Below are positions 26,584-35,272 of a DNA stretch of 64,000 nt, piece by piece. The notes beneath the pieces are model-generated. The model was not told where the DNA came from. It searched no databases and saw nothing but the letters and a program-made list of their open reading frames with translations. The stretch covers positions 28,671 through 92,670 of the forward strand of contig CAWIUF010000052.1 of the NCBI GenBank assembly GCA_963839095.1, written 5' to 3'. Source of the stretch: Palsa-504 sp963839095. Lineage in GTDB: Bacteria; Actinomycetota; Actinomycetes; Streptosporangiales; Streptosporangiaceae. Positions within the stretch are counted from its first letter, which is position 1, and each line of letters opens with the position of its first letter. The position numbers and the translations under genes were made by a program.

Positions 26584-27252
26584 ATGGTGACCCGGCGGGC
26601 CGCGGGGGAGCCGCTGGAGCAGGTCGTCGGCTGGGCCGAGTTCTGCGGCTTGCGGATCGCCGTCGCGCCCGGCGTGTTCGTGCCCCGGCGGCGCACCGAG
26701 TTCCTCGTCCGGCAGGCCCTGGCGCTGGCCCGGCCGGGCGCCGTGATCGTCGACCTGTGCTGCGGCGCGGGCGCGATCGGCGCGGCGCTGGCCGCCGCGG
26801 TCGGGCGGGCCGAGGTGCACGCCGCCGACGTCGACCCGGCCGCGGTCGGCTGCGCCCGCCAGAACCTCCCGGCCGGCCGGGTCTACTCCGGTGACCTGTA
26901 CGAGCCGCTGCCCGCCGCGCTGCGCGGCCGGGTCCAGGTGCTGACCGCCAACGTTCCGTACGTGCCCACCGGGGAGATCGGCTATCTCCCGCCCGAGGCC
27001 CGGGAGCACGAGCCGCCGGCGGCCCTGGACGGCGGCCCGGACGGGCTCGACGTGCTGCGCCGGGTCGCCGCCGGGGCGCCCGGCTGGCTGGCGCCCGGCG
27101 GTCACCTGCTGATCGAGACGAGCGAGCGCCAGGCGGCCGTGGCGCAGGCGGCCTTCACCGCCTGCGGCCTTGCCGCCCGGGTAGCAGACTCGGCGGACCT
27201 GGGGGTTGCCGTCGTCATCGGGCGGCGCCGCGCCGACGGCGAATCCTCGTGA
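26584..27252 (+). CDS. PrmC-like protein N5-glutamine methyltransferase, N-terminus disturbed
   Basis: 222 residues from ATG at 26584. The SAM domain shows VPRRRTEFLVRQALALARPG, IVDLCCGAGAIGAALAAAVG and VLTANVPYVPTGEIGYLPPEARE. NVPY replaces the NPPY motif of PrmC, as in the actinobacterial relative called putative protein N(5)-glutamine methyltransferase. Relatives have about 30 more N-terminal residues. These can be read just upstream in another frame (VVSRLRAAGCVFAEDEARLL, 26489 onward), which ends at a TGA at 26582. One missing base near 26582, and probably another near 26485, would restore a start near 26460. The true gene therefore likely begins close to the acnA stop. Confidence 0.75.
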   Translation: MVTRRAAGEPLEQVVGWAEFCGLRIAVAPGVFVPRRRTEFLVRQALALARPGAVIVDLCCGAGAIGAALAAAVGRAEVHAADVDPAAVGCARQNLPAGRVYSGDLYEPLPAALRGRVQVLTANVPYVPTGEIGYLPPEAREHEPPAALDGGPDGLDVLRRVAAGAPGWLAPGGHLLIETSERQAAVAQAAFTACGLAARVADSADLGVAVVIGRRRADGESS

Positions 27253-27264
27253 GCCGCGATGGCG

Positions 27265-28344
27265 TCAGCCCCGGCGGCGGTGCGTCTCCGCGTCCGAGGT
27301 CCGGGCGATGGTCGCCCGGGCGCGGCGGACCGAGATCCGGCCGGACTCGGGCAGGACGTCGGTGATGAACTCGTAGGCCTTGGCCAGCTCGGCGGCGTGG
27401 CTGGAGCCGTCGGCCGCCTTGGCCCGGGTGCGCCCGAGCCAGTCGATGATGTCGCCCCAGCCCGGCGCCGCCAGCGACCCGCCGACGTACTGGACCGACA
27501 GCGCGGCGCACAGGTTGGCGAACGCGAGCCGCTGACGTAGCGGCCACTCGTCCAGGGTGCCGAGCACGAACGCGGCCCCGAAGACGTCCCCGGCCCCGGT
27601 CGGGTCGTGGGCGTTGACCGGCAGCGCGGGCACCCACTCCTGCTCGCCGGTGGTGGAATCGATGGCGATCGCGCCCTGCCCGCCGCAGGTGACCACCGCG
27701 ACCGGGACGCGGTCGGCCAGCGCGTGCAGGGCGTCGTGCGGGTCGTCGGTGTGGGTGTAGGCCATCGCCTCGACGCTGTTGGGCAGGAAGGCGTGGAAGC
27801 TCTCCAGCTGGTCCAGGACGCTCGGCGACCACTTCTCGTCCTCGTCCCAGCCGGTGTCGGCGAACAGCAGCATGCCGTCCGCGGCGGCCGTGCCGAACCA
27901 CTCGCGCGGTTCGGGATCGAGGTGCGCGAAGCCGACCCGGGCCGGGGGGATGGCGCAGAGCAGTTCGCTGGCCGGCACGGGCGGCGGATGCATGTGGGTC
28001 ATCAGCGCCCGGTCCCGCTCGACCACCATGGACACCGTCACGGGGGAGTGCCAGTCGGAAAACCGCCGCGAGTGCGTCAGGTCGACGCCCTCCTGCTCGG
28101 TCAGCGTCGACCAGCAGAAGTCGCCGTAGACGTCGTCGCCGAAGGCGGCGGCCAGGGACGTGTGCACGCCCAGCCGGCTGGCCGCGATGGCGAGGTTGGC
28201 GATGCCGCCCGGGCACGACCCCATCCCGGTCGCCTGGAGCTCGGTGCCGCGTACGGGCATCGATTCCAGGCCGGTGAAGACGACATCGAAGAACACGGTG
28301 CCGTGCACGAACAGGTCGAACTTCTCCTCGTTCTGCTCCTTCAT
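27265..28344 (-). CDS. PfkB family carbohydrate kinase
   Basis: 359 residues from ATG at 28344 (MKEQNEEKFDLFVHGTVFFD), which has a purine-rich leader (GGGAGAGCCGGG). PfkB signature 1 is seen as GGIANLAIAASRLGVHTSLAAAFGDDVYGD. Signature 2, with the catalytic Asp, is VNAHDPTGAGDVFGAAFVLG. It phosphorylates a sugar or nucleoside with ATP, and the exact substrate is not predictable. It is divergent from the GH4 phosphoglycosidase and ABC importer genes with only 65 bases between starts. It most likely belongs to the same sugar catabolic module. Confidence 0.88.
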   Translation of the reverse strand: MKEQNEEKFDLFVHGTVFFDVVFTGLESMPVRGTELQATGMGSCPGGIANLAIAASRLGVHTSLAAAFGDDVYGDFCWSTLTEQEGVDLTHSRRFSDWHSPVTVSMVVERDRALMTHMHPPPVPASELLCAIPPARVGFAHLDPEPREWFGTAAADGMLLFADTGWDEDEKWSPSVLDQLESFHAFLPNSVEAMAYTHTDDPHDALHALADRVPVAVVTCGGQGAIAIDSTTGEQEWVPALPVNAHDPTGAGDVFGAAFVLGTLDEWPLRQRLAFANLCAALSVQYVGGSLAAPGWGDIIDWLGRTRAKAADGSSHAAELAKAYEFITDVLPESGRISVRRARATIARTSDAETHRRRG

Positions 28345-28409
28345 CCCGGCTCTCCCGCCAGCCGTCCGCTGATCACCTCTCATGCCAGTCTGCCCGATAG
28401 GGTCTTGGC

Positions 28410-29771
28410 GTGCGAGTCTTGATCCTCGGCGGCGGCGGGTTCCGGGTACCGCTGATCTGCCGGGAACTAGCCGTCAGCGGCCTGCCCGTGGACGAGATCG
28501 TCCTCTACGACGTGGACACCGAACGGCTTGGCGTCATCTCCGCCGTGCTGGCCGGCGGCGGCCTGCCGCTGCGTGCCGTCACCGACCTCGACGCCGCCCT
28601 GAGCGGCGCCGACGTCATCTTCGCGGCGCTGCGGGTGGGCGGGCTCGACGGGCGGGTCGCCGACGAGCGCTCCGCGCTGGACGCGGGCGTGATCGGCCAG
28701 GAGACGGTCGGCGCGGGCGGCCTGTCCTACGCGGCCCGCGCGGTCCCCGTGGTCGACGCGATCGCGCGGCGCATCGCCGAAATCGCCCCGCGGGCCTGGG
28801 TCATCTCCATGACCAACCCGGCCGGCATCGTGACGGAGGTGATGGCGGCCACGCTCGGCCCGCGGGTCATCGGCGTCTGCGATTCGCCGATGGGCCTGGT
28901 CCGCCGGGCCTGCGCCGCCGCCGGGGTGAACCCGGGCACCCGGCTGGCCCAGGTGCCGGACGGGGTCGAGGTGGACTACCTGGGGCTCAACCACCTGGGC
29001 TGGCTCCGCGCGCTGCGGGTCGGCGGCACCGACCGGCTGCCCGGCCTGCTGGCGGTCCCGGACGCGCTGAAGCGGACCGAGGAAGGGCAGTTGTTCGGCA
29101 CCGACCTGCTGCAGGCCCTGGGCGCGATCCCGAACGAGTACCTGTACTGGTACTACGCCCGCGCCGAGGCCCTGCGGGACATCCGGGCGGCCGGCCGGAC
29201 CCGGGCCGAGCACGTCCGGGCCGAGCAGCAGCGGTTTTTCGCCGCCGCGGCGGCGGATCCCGGCCGGGCCGCCGCGCTGTGGGATGAGGCCAGCGACGAG
29301 CGCAGGCGCAGCTACTTCTCGGAGCTGCGCTCCGGTGAGCGGGACGACGCCGACGTCGAGGCGGGCGGTTACGAGACCATCGCGATCGGGCTGGCCGCCG
29401 CCCTAACCGGGCAGGCGCTGACCGGGCAGGCCCTGACCGGGGCTACGGGATCCGCCCGGCTCATCCTGAACGTCCGCAACGGCGGCACCGTCCCGGCGCT
29501 GGCCCCGGACGCGGTCATCGAGACCGTGTGCCAGGTGGACGCCGGCGGTGCGGTGCCGCTGCCGGCGGCGCCGCCGTCGGATCATGAGCTCGGGCTCATG
29601 AGCACGGTGAAGAGCTGCGAGCGGGCCATCATCTCGGCCGCCCTGACCGGCTCGGCCGCCGACGCGCTGCGCGCCTTCGCGCTGCACCCCCTGGTCGGGT
29701 CACTCGAGGCGGCCCGCACCCTGGCCGCCGCCGCGCTGGCCGCCGCCGCCGCTACTGCCGCCAGACTGTGA
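28410..29771 (+). CDS. Glycoside hydrolase family 4 (6-phospho-beta-glucosidase-like)
   Basis: 453 residues from GTG at 28410. GH4 enzymes use NAD+ and Mn2+ and cleave by redox elimination. The Rossmann start is MRVLILGGGGFRVPLICREL, with VLYDVDTERL as NAD-specificity acid. ALRVGGLDGRVADERSALDAG, ISMTNPAGIVTEV, VIGVCDSPMGLVRR (Cys Mn ligand) and YLGLNHLGWLRAL (His ligand) follow. The family usually acts on phosphorylated disaccharides in the cytoplasm. Here it precedes an ABC importer, not a PTS, so phosphorylation may come from the divergent PfkB kinase. A short tandem repeat, ALTGQ, is seen three times around residues 331-346. The C-terminus is an Ala-rich helix. Confidence 0.88.
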   Translation: MRVLILGGGGFRVPLICRELAVSGLPVDEIVLYDVDTERLGVISAVLAGGGLPLRAVTDLDAALSGADVIFAALRVGGLDGRVADERSALDAGVIGQETVGAGGLSYAARAVPVVDAIARRIAEIAPRAWVISMTNPAGIVTEVMAATLGPRVIGVCDSPMGLVRRACAAAGVNPGTRLAQVPDGVEVDYLGLNHLGWLRALRVGGTDRLPGLLAVPDALKRTEEGQLFGTDLLQALGAIPNEYLYWYYARAEALRDIRAAGRTRAEHVRAEQQRFFAAAAADPGRAAALWDEASDERRRSYFSELRSGERDDADVEAGGYETIAIGLAAALTGQALTGQALTGATGSARLILNVRNGGTVPALAPDAVIETVCQVDAGGAVPLPAAPPSDHELGLMSTVKSCERAIISAALTGSAADALRAFALHPLVGSLEAARTLAAAALAAAAATAARL

Positions 29772-29856
29772 CCCATGCCCGCTGGCCAGTATGGGTATCG
29801 GTAATGTAGCTTTTCCTTTCTTGTTGTTATTTGTGTGATCGGAGGCGGAGATCACG

Positions 29857-31167
29857 ATGCGCATCCATGGACGGACTCCCCGGCGGCAGCTGACGGTAGC
29901 GGGGGTGGCGCTGCTGGCCCTGACCGCGGCGGCCTGCAGCTCGTCGTCATCCTCCTCGGGGGCCACATCCGGCAAGCCGGTCAACATCACCTACTGGTCG
30001 TCGAGCAGCCAGGCCGAGATCAACTGGCTGGACTCGCACTTCAACGCCACCCACAAGAACATCAAGGTGCAGGGCCAGTACATCGCGAGCGCCGACGAGA
30101 CCACCAGCAAGGAAGTCTCCGCGATCAAGTCCGGCACCGAGCCCAACGTGGTCATCGGCCAGGATCCCTCCGCGCTGCCGCTGCTGGCCGAGAGCGGCAA
30201 GGTGGTGGACCTGAGCAAGGCCCTGGCGCCGGAGACGGCCACCCTGTACCCGGGGATCAAGTCGGCGCTGTTCTACAAGGGCCAGCAGCTGGGCATGGCC
30301 CTCGGCGGCGTGGGTGATTACGTCCTGTTCTACAACAAGAAGGACTTCGCCAAGGCGGGCATCAGCTCCCCGCCGACGACCTGGAGCCAGCTGGAAGCCG
30401 ACGCCATCAAGCTGTCCAACCCGGCCAAGCACCACTACGGCATCTACATCCCGTTCGGCACCGACGAGTGGATCTCCTATGACTGGGAGAGCGTGCTGTG
30501 GTCCAACGGCGGTCAGCTCCTGAACTCCGACAACTCCAAGACCGCCTTCAACAGCCCGGCGGGCATCGCCGCGCTGACCCTGTGGCAGAACCTGGTCCGC
30601 AAGGACCACGCCGCGCCGGCGACCAGCTTCGCCCAGGCGGGCAGCTATGACGGCGCCCCGGCCTTCGCCAGCAACGCGGTCTCGATGATCGTCGAGGGCC
30701 AGTGGGCGGTGGCGGAGTTCAACACGGCCAAGTCCGACTACGGCGTGGCCGAGCTCCCGGCCGGCAGCTCGGGCAAGTCAGCCACCAACATCGGGATCGG
30801 CGTGGCCAGCGTGTTCGACCACGGCTCGGCGGCGAACGCCGCCGCCACCACGTTCGTCCAGTGGCTAGGCCAGCCGGCCACCGGCGCCTACCTCGTCTCG
30901 GTCAACGGCGGCCTGCCGAGCGCGCCCGCCCAGCTGCAGCAGCCGCTGGTGAAGAAGGTCATCGCCTCCCAGTCGACGTACCAGACCTTCGCGAACCAGC
31001 TGAACACCGGGCACACCCGGCCGACCGTGCCGGCCTACACGGCGGTCTCGCAGGCACTCGCGACCGAGATCAACGCCGCGCTGACCAGTAACATCAGCCC
31101 GGCTCAGGCGCTGGCCAAGGCGGCCGCGGCGGGCGACCAGGCCATCGCCAGCGGTTCCGGCTCCTAG
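29857..31167 (+). CDS. Sugar ABC transporter substrate-binding lipoprotein
   Basis: 436 residues from ATG at 29857, preceded by GGAGGCGGAG. The lipobox is LTAAAC with Cys27 as lipid anchor, followed by a Ser-rich linker. The fold is a family 1 solute-binding protein (COG1653): VNITYWSSSSQAEINWLDSH, EVSAIKSGTEPNVVIGQDPS, LFYNKKDFAKAGISSPPTTW and AVSMIVEGQWAVAEF. It captures a sugar outside the membrane and delivers it to the two permeases downstream. The gap to the GH4 gene (29772-29856) is AT-rich and carries an ACCCAT/ATGGGT inverted pair around CTGGCCAG, a possible sugar-repressor site, so the importer may have its own promoter. Confidence 0.92.
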   Translation: MRIHGRTPRRQLTVAGVALLALTAAACSSSSSSSGATSGKPVNITYWSSSSQAEINWLDSHFNATHKNIKVQGQYIASADETTSKEVSAIKSGTEPNVVIGQDPSALPLLAESGKVVDLSKALAPETATLYPGIKSALFYKGQQLGMALGGVGDYVLFYNKKDFAKAGISSPPTTWSQLEADAIKLSNPAKHHYGIYIPFGTDEWISYDWESVLWSNGGQLLNSDNSKTAFNSPAGIAALTLWQNLVRKDHAAPATSFAQAGSYDGAPAFASNAVSMIVEGQWAVAEFNTAKSDYGVAELPAGSSGKSATNIGIGVASVFDHGSAANAAATTFVQWLGQPATGAYLVSVNGGLPSAPAQLQQPLVKKVIASQSTYQTFANQLNTGHTRPTVPAYTAVSQALATEINAALTSNISPAQALAKAAAAGDQAIASGSGS

Positions 31168-31196
31168 CGGGGGCCGGCCCTGACCAGACCTGACGG

Positions 31197-31227
31197 CACC
31201 CCCCGGGCCTCCGGGCCCGGGTGGGTG
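31197..31227 (+). promoter_or_regulatory. G+C-rich hairpin at the substrate-binding protein/permease junction
   Basis: CACCCCCCGGGCC (31197-31209) pairs with 31214-31227 with one bulged base and a four-base loop. It covers the GTG proposed as the permease start (31225). Such hairpins between binding-protein and permease genes often lower downstream expression or stabilise the upstream mRNA. That role is inferred. Confidence 0.4.
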
Positions 31228-32166
31228 CGCCCGCGCAGCTCCATCGCCCCGGCGACGGCGCGCACCCGCTGGCGCCCGCCCAGCCGGCGCAACCGTCACT
31301 GGGGGACGGCGTACGCGTTCGTCTTGCCGGTGCTGGCGCTGACCGTCATCTTCTCGGTGCTGCCGCTGGTCCTGGTGTTCCAGCGCAGCCTGTACCGGGG
31401 CAACATCTTCGGCACCAACCTGACCTTCGCCGGGCTGGCCAACTACAGCGCCGTGTTCAGCACCGGCGGCGGCCACGCCCTGATCGTCACGGCCGTGTTC
31501 ACGGTCGGCTTCGTGGCCGTGTGCATGCTGCTCGGCCTGGTCATCGCGCTGCTGCTCGACGTGCGGCTGCCCGGCCTGGACCGGGTCCGGGCGTTCTTCA
31601 TCATCCCGATGGTGGTCCCGCCGGTGGCCACCGCCTTCATCTGGTTCACCCTGTTCCAGCCGTACACCGGCCTGTTCAACCGGGCACTGACTGCCGTCGG
31701 GCTGCCGCAGGCCACCTTGTCCACGCCGAGCACCGCGCTGATCGCCGTGATCGCGTTCGGCGCCTGGCAGTTCTTCGGCGAGTGCGTCATCCTCTTCCTG
31801 GCCGCGCTGAAAGCCCTGCCCCGGGACGTGCTCGAGGCGGCCAGCGTGGACGGAGCCGGCGCCTGGCAGCGGCTGCGCCGCATCCGGCTGCCGCTGCTGC
31901 GGTACCAGACGGTGCTCATCGCCGTCCTGGCCACCCTCAACGGGCTGCAGACCTTCACCCAGATCTTCGTGCTCACCGGCGGCGGCCCGCAGGGCGCCAC
32001 CCAGACCGCGCTGTACTACGTGTACCAGCAGGCGTTCGGCCTGGGGGCGAGCGGCTCGGTCGGGCTGGCCGACTCGATGGCCGTGATCTTGTTCTTCATC
32101 TCCATCGTCATCACCATCGTCCAGCTGGTCGTGGTGGGCCGCGCCACCCGGGCGTCGGGCCAGTGA
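31225..32166 (+). CDS. Sugar ABC transporter permease (MalF-type)
   Basis: 313 residues from GTG at 31225. The frame is open upstream and a CTG at about 31180 would give a natural-looking N-terminus (LTRPDGTPRASG), so the start is uncertain. Six membrane helices are visible, the first being AYAFVLPVLALTVIFSVLPL. The EAA loop that contacts the ATPase reads VLEAASVDGAGAWQRLRRIRLPLL. With the next gene it forms a CUT1-type sugar importer. No ATPase gene is in the operon, as is usual in actinomycetes, where a shared MsiK-type ATPase serves many importers. Confidence 0.9.
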   Translation: MRPRSSIAPATARTRWRPPSRRNRHWGTAYAFVLPVLALTVIFSVLPLVLVFQRSLYRGNIFGTNLTFAGLANYSAVFSTGGGHALIVTAVFTVGFVAVCMLLGLVIALLLDVRLPGLDRVRAFFIIPMVVPPVATAFIWFTLFQPYTGLFNRALTAVGLPQATLSTPSTALIAVIAFGAWQFFGECVILFLAALKALPRDVLEAASVDGAGAWQRLRRIRLPLLRYQTVLIAVLATLNGLQTFTQIFVLTGGGPQGATQTALYYVYQQAFGLGASGSVGLADSMAVILFFISIVITIVQLVVVGRATRASGQ

Positions 32167-32179
32167 GAGGGAGGTACCG

Positions 32180-33004
32180 GTGCGGGTAGGGCTTGGCGCC
32201 CGGATCGCCGTCTACGCCCTGGTCGGCGTGTCGGTCCTGATCGTGCTGTTCCCGCTGCTGTGGATGCTCGCCGCGGCGCTGAAGACCGACGGCGAGATCA
32301 TCAACCCGAACGCGTCGCTGCTTCCCGCCCACCCGCAATGGTCGAACCTGTCGACCGCGTGGACCGCCGCCCCGTTCGGCCGGTTCTTCCTCAATACCGC
32401 CATCTTCAGCGTGGTCACCACGGCCGGCCAGATCCTGACCGGCATCCTGGCCGGCTACGCGTTCGCGATGTTCGACTTCCCGGCCAAGCGCATCTTGTTC
32501 TACCTGGTCCTGAGCGGCCTGATGATCCCGTTCACGGTCGTCCTGGTGCCGGTGGTCCAGCTGCTCGCCGACGTCGGCTGGGTCAACACCTACCAGGGCC
32601 TGATCGTGCCGAACCTGGCCTCGGCCCTGGGCGCCTTCCTGTTCCGCCAGTTCTTCCTCAGCGTGCCGCTGGAGCTGGGTGAGGCGGCGCGGATCGACGG
32701 CGCGTCGGAGTGGCGCATCTTCTGGCGCGTCTACCGCCCGCTGGCCCAGCCCATGACCGCCGCCTTCACGATCATCGCCTTCCTGCAGAACTGGAACAAC
32801 TTCCTGTTCCCGCTGGTCGTCACCAGCAGCGAGAAGCTGATGATGATCTCGCAGGGGCTGACCATCTTCGAGGGAACGATCAGCAAGGTCTCCTACAACC
32901 TGCTCATGGCCGGTTCCCTGATCGCCGTGGTCCCCGTCCTGATCGTCGCCCTGATCGTCCAGCGCCGCGTCGTCGAGGGCCTCACCCTCGGCGCCGTCCG
33001 CTAA
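32180..33004 (+). CDS. Sugar ABC transporter permease (MalG-type)
   Basis: 274 residues from GTG at 32180, 13 bases after the preceding permease, with GAGAGGGAGG just upstream as a strong ribosome binding site. It has six helices. The conserved start LLWMLAAALKTDGEI, the middle LFYLVLSGLMIPFTVVLVP and the EAA loop LELGEAARIDGASEWRIFWRVYRPL are those of MalG/LacG proteins. It pairs with the MalF-type subunit. It ends the sugar module, and strong hairpins follow before the sigma-factor operon. Confidence 0.93.
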   Translation: MRVGLGARIAVYALVGVSVLIVLFPLLWMLAAALKTDGEIINPNASLLPAHPQWSNLSTAWTAAPFGRFFLNTAIFSVVTTAGQILTGILAGYAFAMFDFPAKRILFYLVLSGLMIPFTVVLVPVVQLLADVGWVNTYQGLIVPNLASALGAFLFRQFFLSVPLELGEAARIDGASEWRIFWRVYRPLAQPMTAAFTIIAFLQNWNNFLFPLVVTSSEKLMMISQGLTIFEGTISKVSYNLLMAGSLIAVVPVLIVALIVQRRVVEGLTLGAVR

Positions 33005-33113
33005 CGGCCCGTTACGGCACGGGTTGCATCCATTCCGGGTCCCAGTTGCCACAACCATCCCGGTAACCCCGCCGCTTACCCGCCCCGCGTTTCGGCGGCG
33101 CTGCTGAACGTGC

Positions 33114-33159
33114 TGCGTGTGCCACAGGGTACGTTCTTCGGTACCCCGTGGCACACGCA
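33114..33159. terminator. 19-bp-stem hairpin, probable terminator of the sugar importer operon
   Basis: The arms 33114-33132 and 33141-33159 pair over 19 positions with one A/C mismatch and an 8-base loop (GTTCTTCG). There is no U-run. A weaker structure (GGGTT...CCGGG / CCCGG..AACCC) lies before it at about 33025-33076. The whole gap 33005-33281 contains no gene. Confidence 0.65.
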
Positions 33160-33281
33160 CCACCTAAGCCGCCCGCGGGCCGCACCCATGCGGCACCGCC
33201 GGTCCCGCACCGAGATGCTGCCCAGGGCATGACTTCTGCCCCGGCGTGAACCGCACCTGGCCTGGGGTGCAATAGAAAACG

Positions 33282-33834
33282 ATGGATGACGACGAACTGG
33301 TCGCCCGGGTAGCGGCCGGCGACGACGCGGCACTGCGCGAGCTGTTCGGCCGGCACGCGCCGTGGCTGGCCGTCCGGCTGCGCACCGTGCTGCCCGCCGC
33401 CGACGTCGAGGACGTCCTGCAGGAGACGTTCCTCGCGGCCTGGCGCGGCGCGCGCGGCTACCGGCCGCAGGGTGCCTGCGGCGGCTGGCTGTGGGGGATC
33501 GCCCGCCGCCAGGCCGCGCTGCTGCTCCGCCGCCGGGGTACCGCCGGCCAGGCCGTCACTGCGTTGCCCGAAGAACTGGCGGCGGGACCGGGACGCTCCC
33601 GACCCGGCCGAGACCGCGCAGCTCCGGGCCGACCTCGAGGTCGCCGTCGCGACCCTGGGGCCGGCCGGGAGCCCGGACCGCGAGGTGTGGCGGCTCATGT
33701 ACGAACAGGACCGGCCGGTGGCCGAAGTGGCCGAGCTGCTCGGCGTGCCGCCCGGCACGGTGAAGAGCCGTGCCCACCGGGCCCGGCGCCTGCTGCGCGC
33801 GGCCCTGCGGAGCGCCGAGGGAGGAGCACGATGA
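33282..33834 (+). pseudogene. ECF-like RNA polymerase sigma factor, frame broken at about 33590
   Basis: From ATG at 33282 the first half is sigma region 2: MDDDELVARVAAGDDAALRELFGRHAPWLA, then DVEDVLQETFLAAWRGARGY and WLWGIARRQAALLLRRR. After GPGR the homology moves to another frame: DPAETAQLRADLEVAVATLG and region 4, VWRLMYEQDRPVAEVAELLGVPPGTVKSRAHRARRLLRAAL. It ends at a TGA (33832-33834) that overlaps the next start (ATGA). Joined, it is about 183 residues, a normal ECF length. The uninterrupted frame 33282-34532 is a chimera of this half with the next gene. A missing base near 33590 (GGACCGGGACG) is the likely cause. No anti-sigma gene with a zinc-finger motif is seen; the next protein may take that place. 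Confidence 0.8.
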
Positions 33835-34532
33835 GCAGTCCGCCGGACGACGTGGACCTGGACCGGGTCTGGATCTCGGTGGCCGCGCAGGTGTGGCGCC
33901 GCCGGCCCGGTGTCCTGGAGCGGACCGCGGCGCGGCTGCTGCGCTCGCCCGGCCTGGCCCGGGCCCTGCTGACCACGCCGTCGCTGCTGCTGCCGTGGCT
34001 GATCGCCAGCGCCGTGGTGCTCGCCGCGGGGGTCGCCGCGACGCTGAGCAGCGGCCAGCCGCTGGTGGCGCTGCTCGCGCCGGCCGTGGCCGCGGCGGCC
34101 ATCGCCTACTCCTACGGACCCGGCGTCGACCCGGCCTGGGAACTGGCGTGCAGCATGGCGGTCAGCGACCGGCTGGTGCTCCTGGCCCGGGCCCTGGTGG
34201 TGTTCGCGGTCAACGCCGTGCTCGGCCTGGCCGCCTCGGCGGTCACCGAGTCCGGGGCCGCGGCCGCCGTCACCGTCGGCTGGCTGATCCCGATGACCGC
34301 GGTCTGCGCCTTCGCGCTGGCGGTGGCGACCGTGGCCCGGTCGGCCAGCGCCGGGGCGGCCGCCGGGGTGGCCGCCTGGCTGATCATCGTGCTGTCCGGC
34401 CGGGTGGCCAGCGGGCGGTTCTCCGCCGCCGTCACCGACACGGTCCTGTTCCTGCCCTACCTGGCGATCGGCGCGGCCTGCGCCGCGATCGTCCTGTACG
34501 CCACGCGGATCCCGAGAGGAACTGTGCGATGA
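33831..34532 (+). CDS. Integral membrane protein following sigma factor
   Basis: 233 residues from ATG at 33831, overlapping the sigma stop by ATGA, with GGAGGAGC upstream. A soluble stretch of about 40 residues (MSSPPDDVDLDRVWISVAAQVWRRRPGVLERTAARLLR) precedes about six hydrophobic helices. It lacks the HxxxCxxC zinc motif of ZAS anti-sigma factors. In this position, directly after an ECF-like sigma gene, it could be a membrane anti-sigma protein with a non-zinc N-terminal domain. It could equally be a membrane part of the ABC system. No family name is recognised. Confidence 0.75.
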   Translation: MSSPPDDVDLDRVWISVAAQVWRRRPGVLERTAARLLRSPGLARALLTTPSLLLPWLIASAVVLAAGVAATLSSGQPLVALLAPAVAAAAIAYSYGPGVDPAWELACSMAVSDRLVLLARALVVFAVNAVLGLAASAVTESGAAAAVTVGWLIPMTAVCAFALAVATVARSASAGAAAGVAAWLIIVLSGRVASGRFSAAVTDTVLFLPYLAIGAACAAIVLYATRIPRGTVR

Positions 34533-35272
34533 ACGTCGAGATCACCGACCTGACCAGGCGGTTCGGCCGGCATCAGGCCGTGGCCGGGGTAAACCTGGAG
34601 ACCGGCCCGGGGGTGTTCGGGCTGCTCGGGCCGAACGGGGCAGGCAAGACCACGCTGCTGCGCATGATGGCCACCGTGATCCCGCCGACGACCGGGCGGC
34701 TGCGGCTTCTCGGCCGTGATCCCGGTGCCTACGGGGCCCGGCGCGAGGTGCGGCGCAGGCTCGGGTACCTGCCGCAGAGCCTCGGCTACTACCCGGGATT
34801 CACCGTGGCCGAGTTCGTCGAGTACTTCGCGCTGCTGAAGGAGATGCCCGCCGCCCGGGTGCCCGACGCGGTGGCGACCGCGATCGAGCGGGTCGACCTG
34901 GGCGGCCGGGCCCGGGCCAGGCTGCGCACGCTGTCCGGCGGGATGCTGCGCCGGGTCGGCATCGCCCAGGCCATCGTCAACGAGCCGGAACTGCTGCTGC
35001 TCGACGAGCCGACCGCCGGGCTCGACCCGGAGCAGCGGGTGCACTTCCGCGCCCTGCTCCGCGACCTCGGCCAGCAGGCCACCGTCGTCGTGTCCACGCA
35101 CCTGGTCGAGGATGTCGGCGCGGCCTGCTCGCAGGTCGCGCTGATGGACCAGGGCAAGATCGTCTTCCAGGGCACCCCGGCCGAGCTGACCGCCCGGGGC
35201 ACCGAGCAGGGCACCGGCGACGCGCCGCTGGAGCGCGGCTACACCGCCGTGCTCGCCGCGGCCCGGTCATGA
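34529..35272 (+). CDS. ABC transporter ATP-binding protein
   Basis: 247 residues from ATG at 34529, overlapping the previous stop by ATGA. It shows Walker A GLLGPNGAGKTTLLRMM, a Q-loop region RLGYLPQSLGYYPGF, signature LSGGMLRRVGIAQAI, Walker B ELLLLDEPTAGLDPEQ and switch VVSTHLVEDV. The fold is that of ABC-2-type exporter ATPases of the CcmA/NatA class. Its partner is the permease encoded directly downstream. The shortened signature (LSGGMLRR) is common in this class. Co-translation with the sigma factor suggests the export system is self-regulated. Confidence 0.93.
   Translation: MNVEITDLTRRFGRHQAVAGVNLETGPGVFGLLGPNGAGKTTLLRMMATVIPPTTGRLRLLGRDPGAYGARREVRRRLGYLPQSLGYYPGFTVAEFVEYFALLKEMPAARVPDAVATAIERVDLGGRARARLRTLSGGMLRRVGIAQAIVNEPELLLLDEPTAGLDPEQRVHFRALLRDLGQQATVVVSTHLVEDVGAACSQVALMDQGKIVFQGTPAELTARGTEQGTGDAPLERGYTAVLAAARS

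Noticed and set aside
33282..34532. 416-residue single protein
   Set aside because: It is an artificial join of the sigma-factor N-terminus and the next membrane protein caused by a frame break near 33590.
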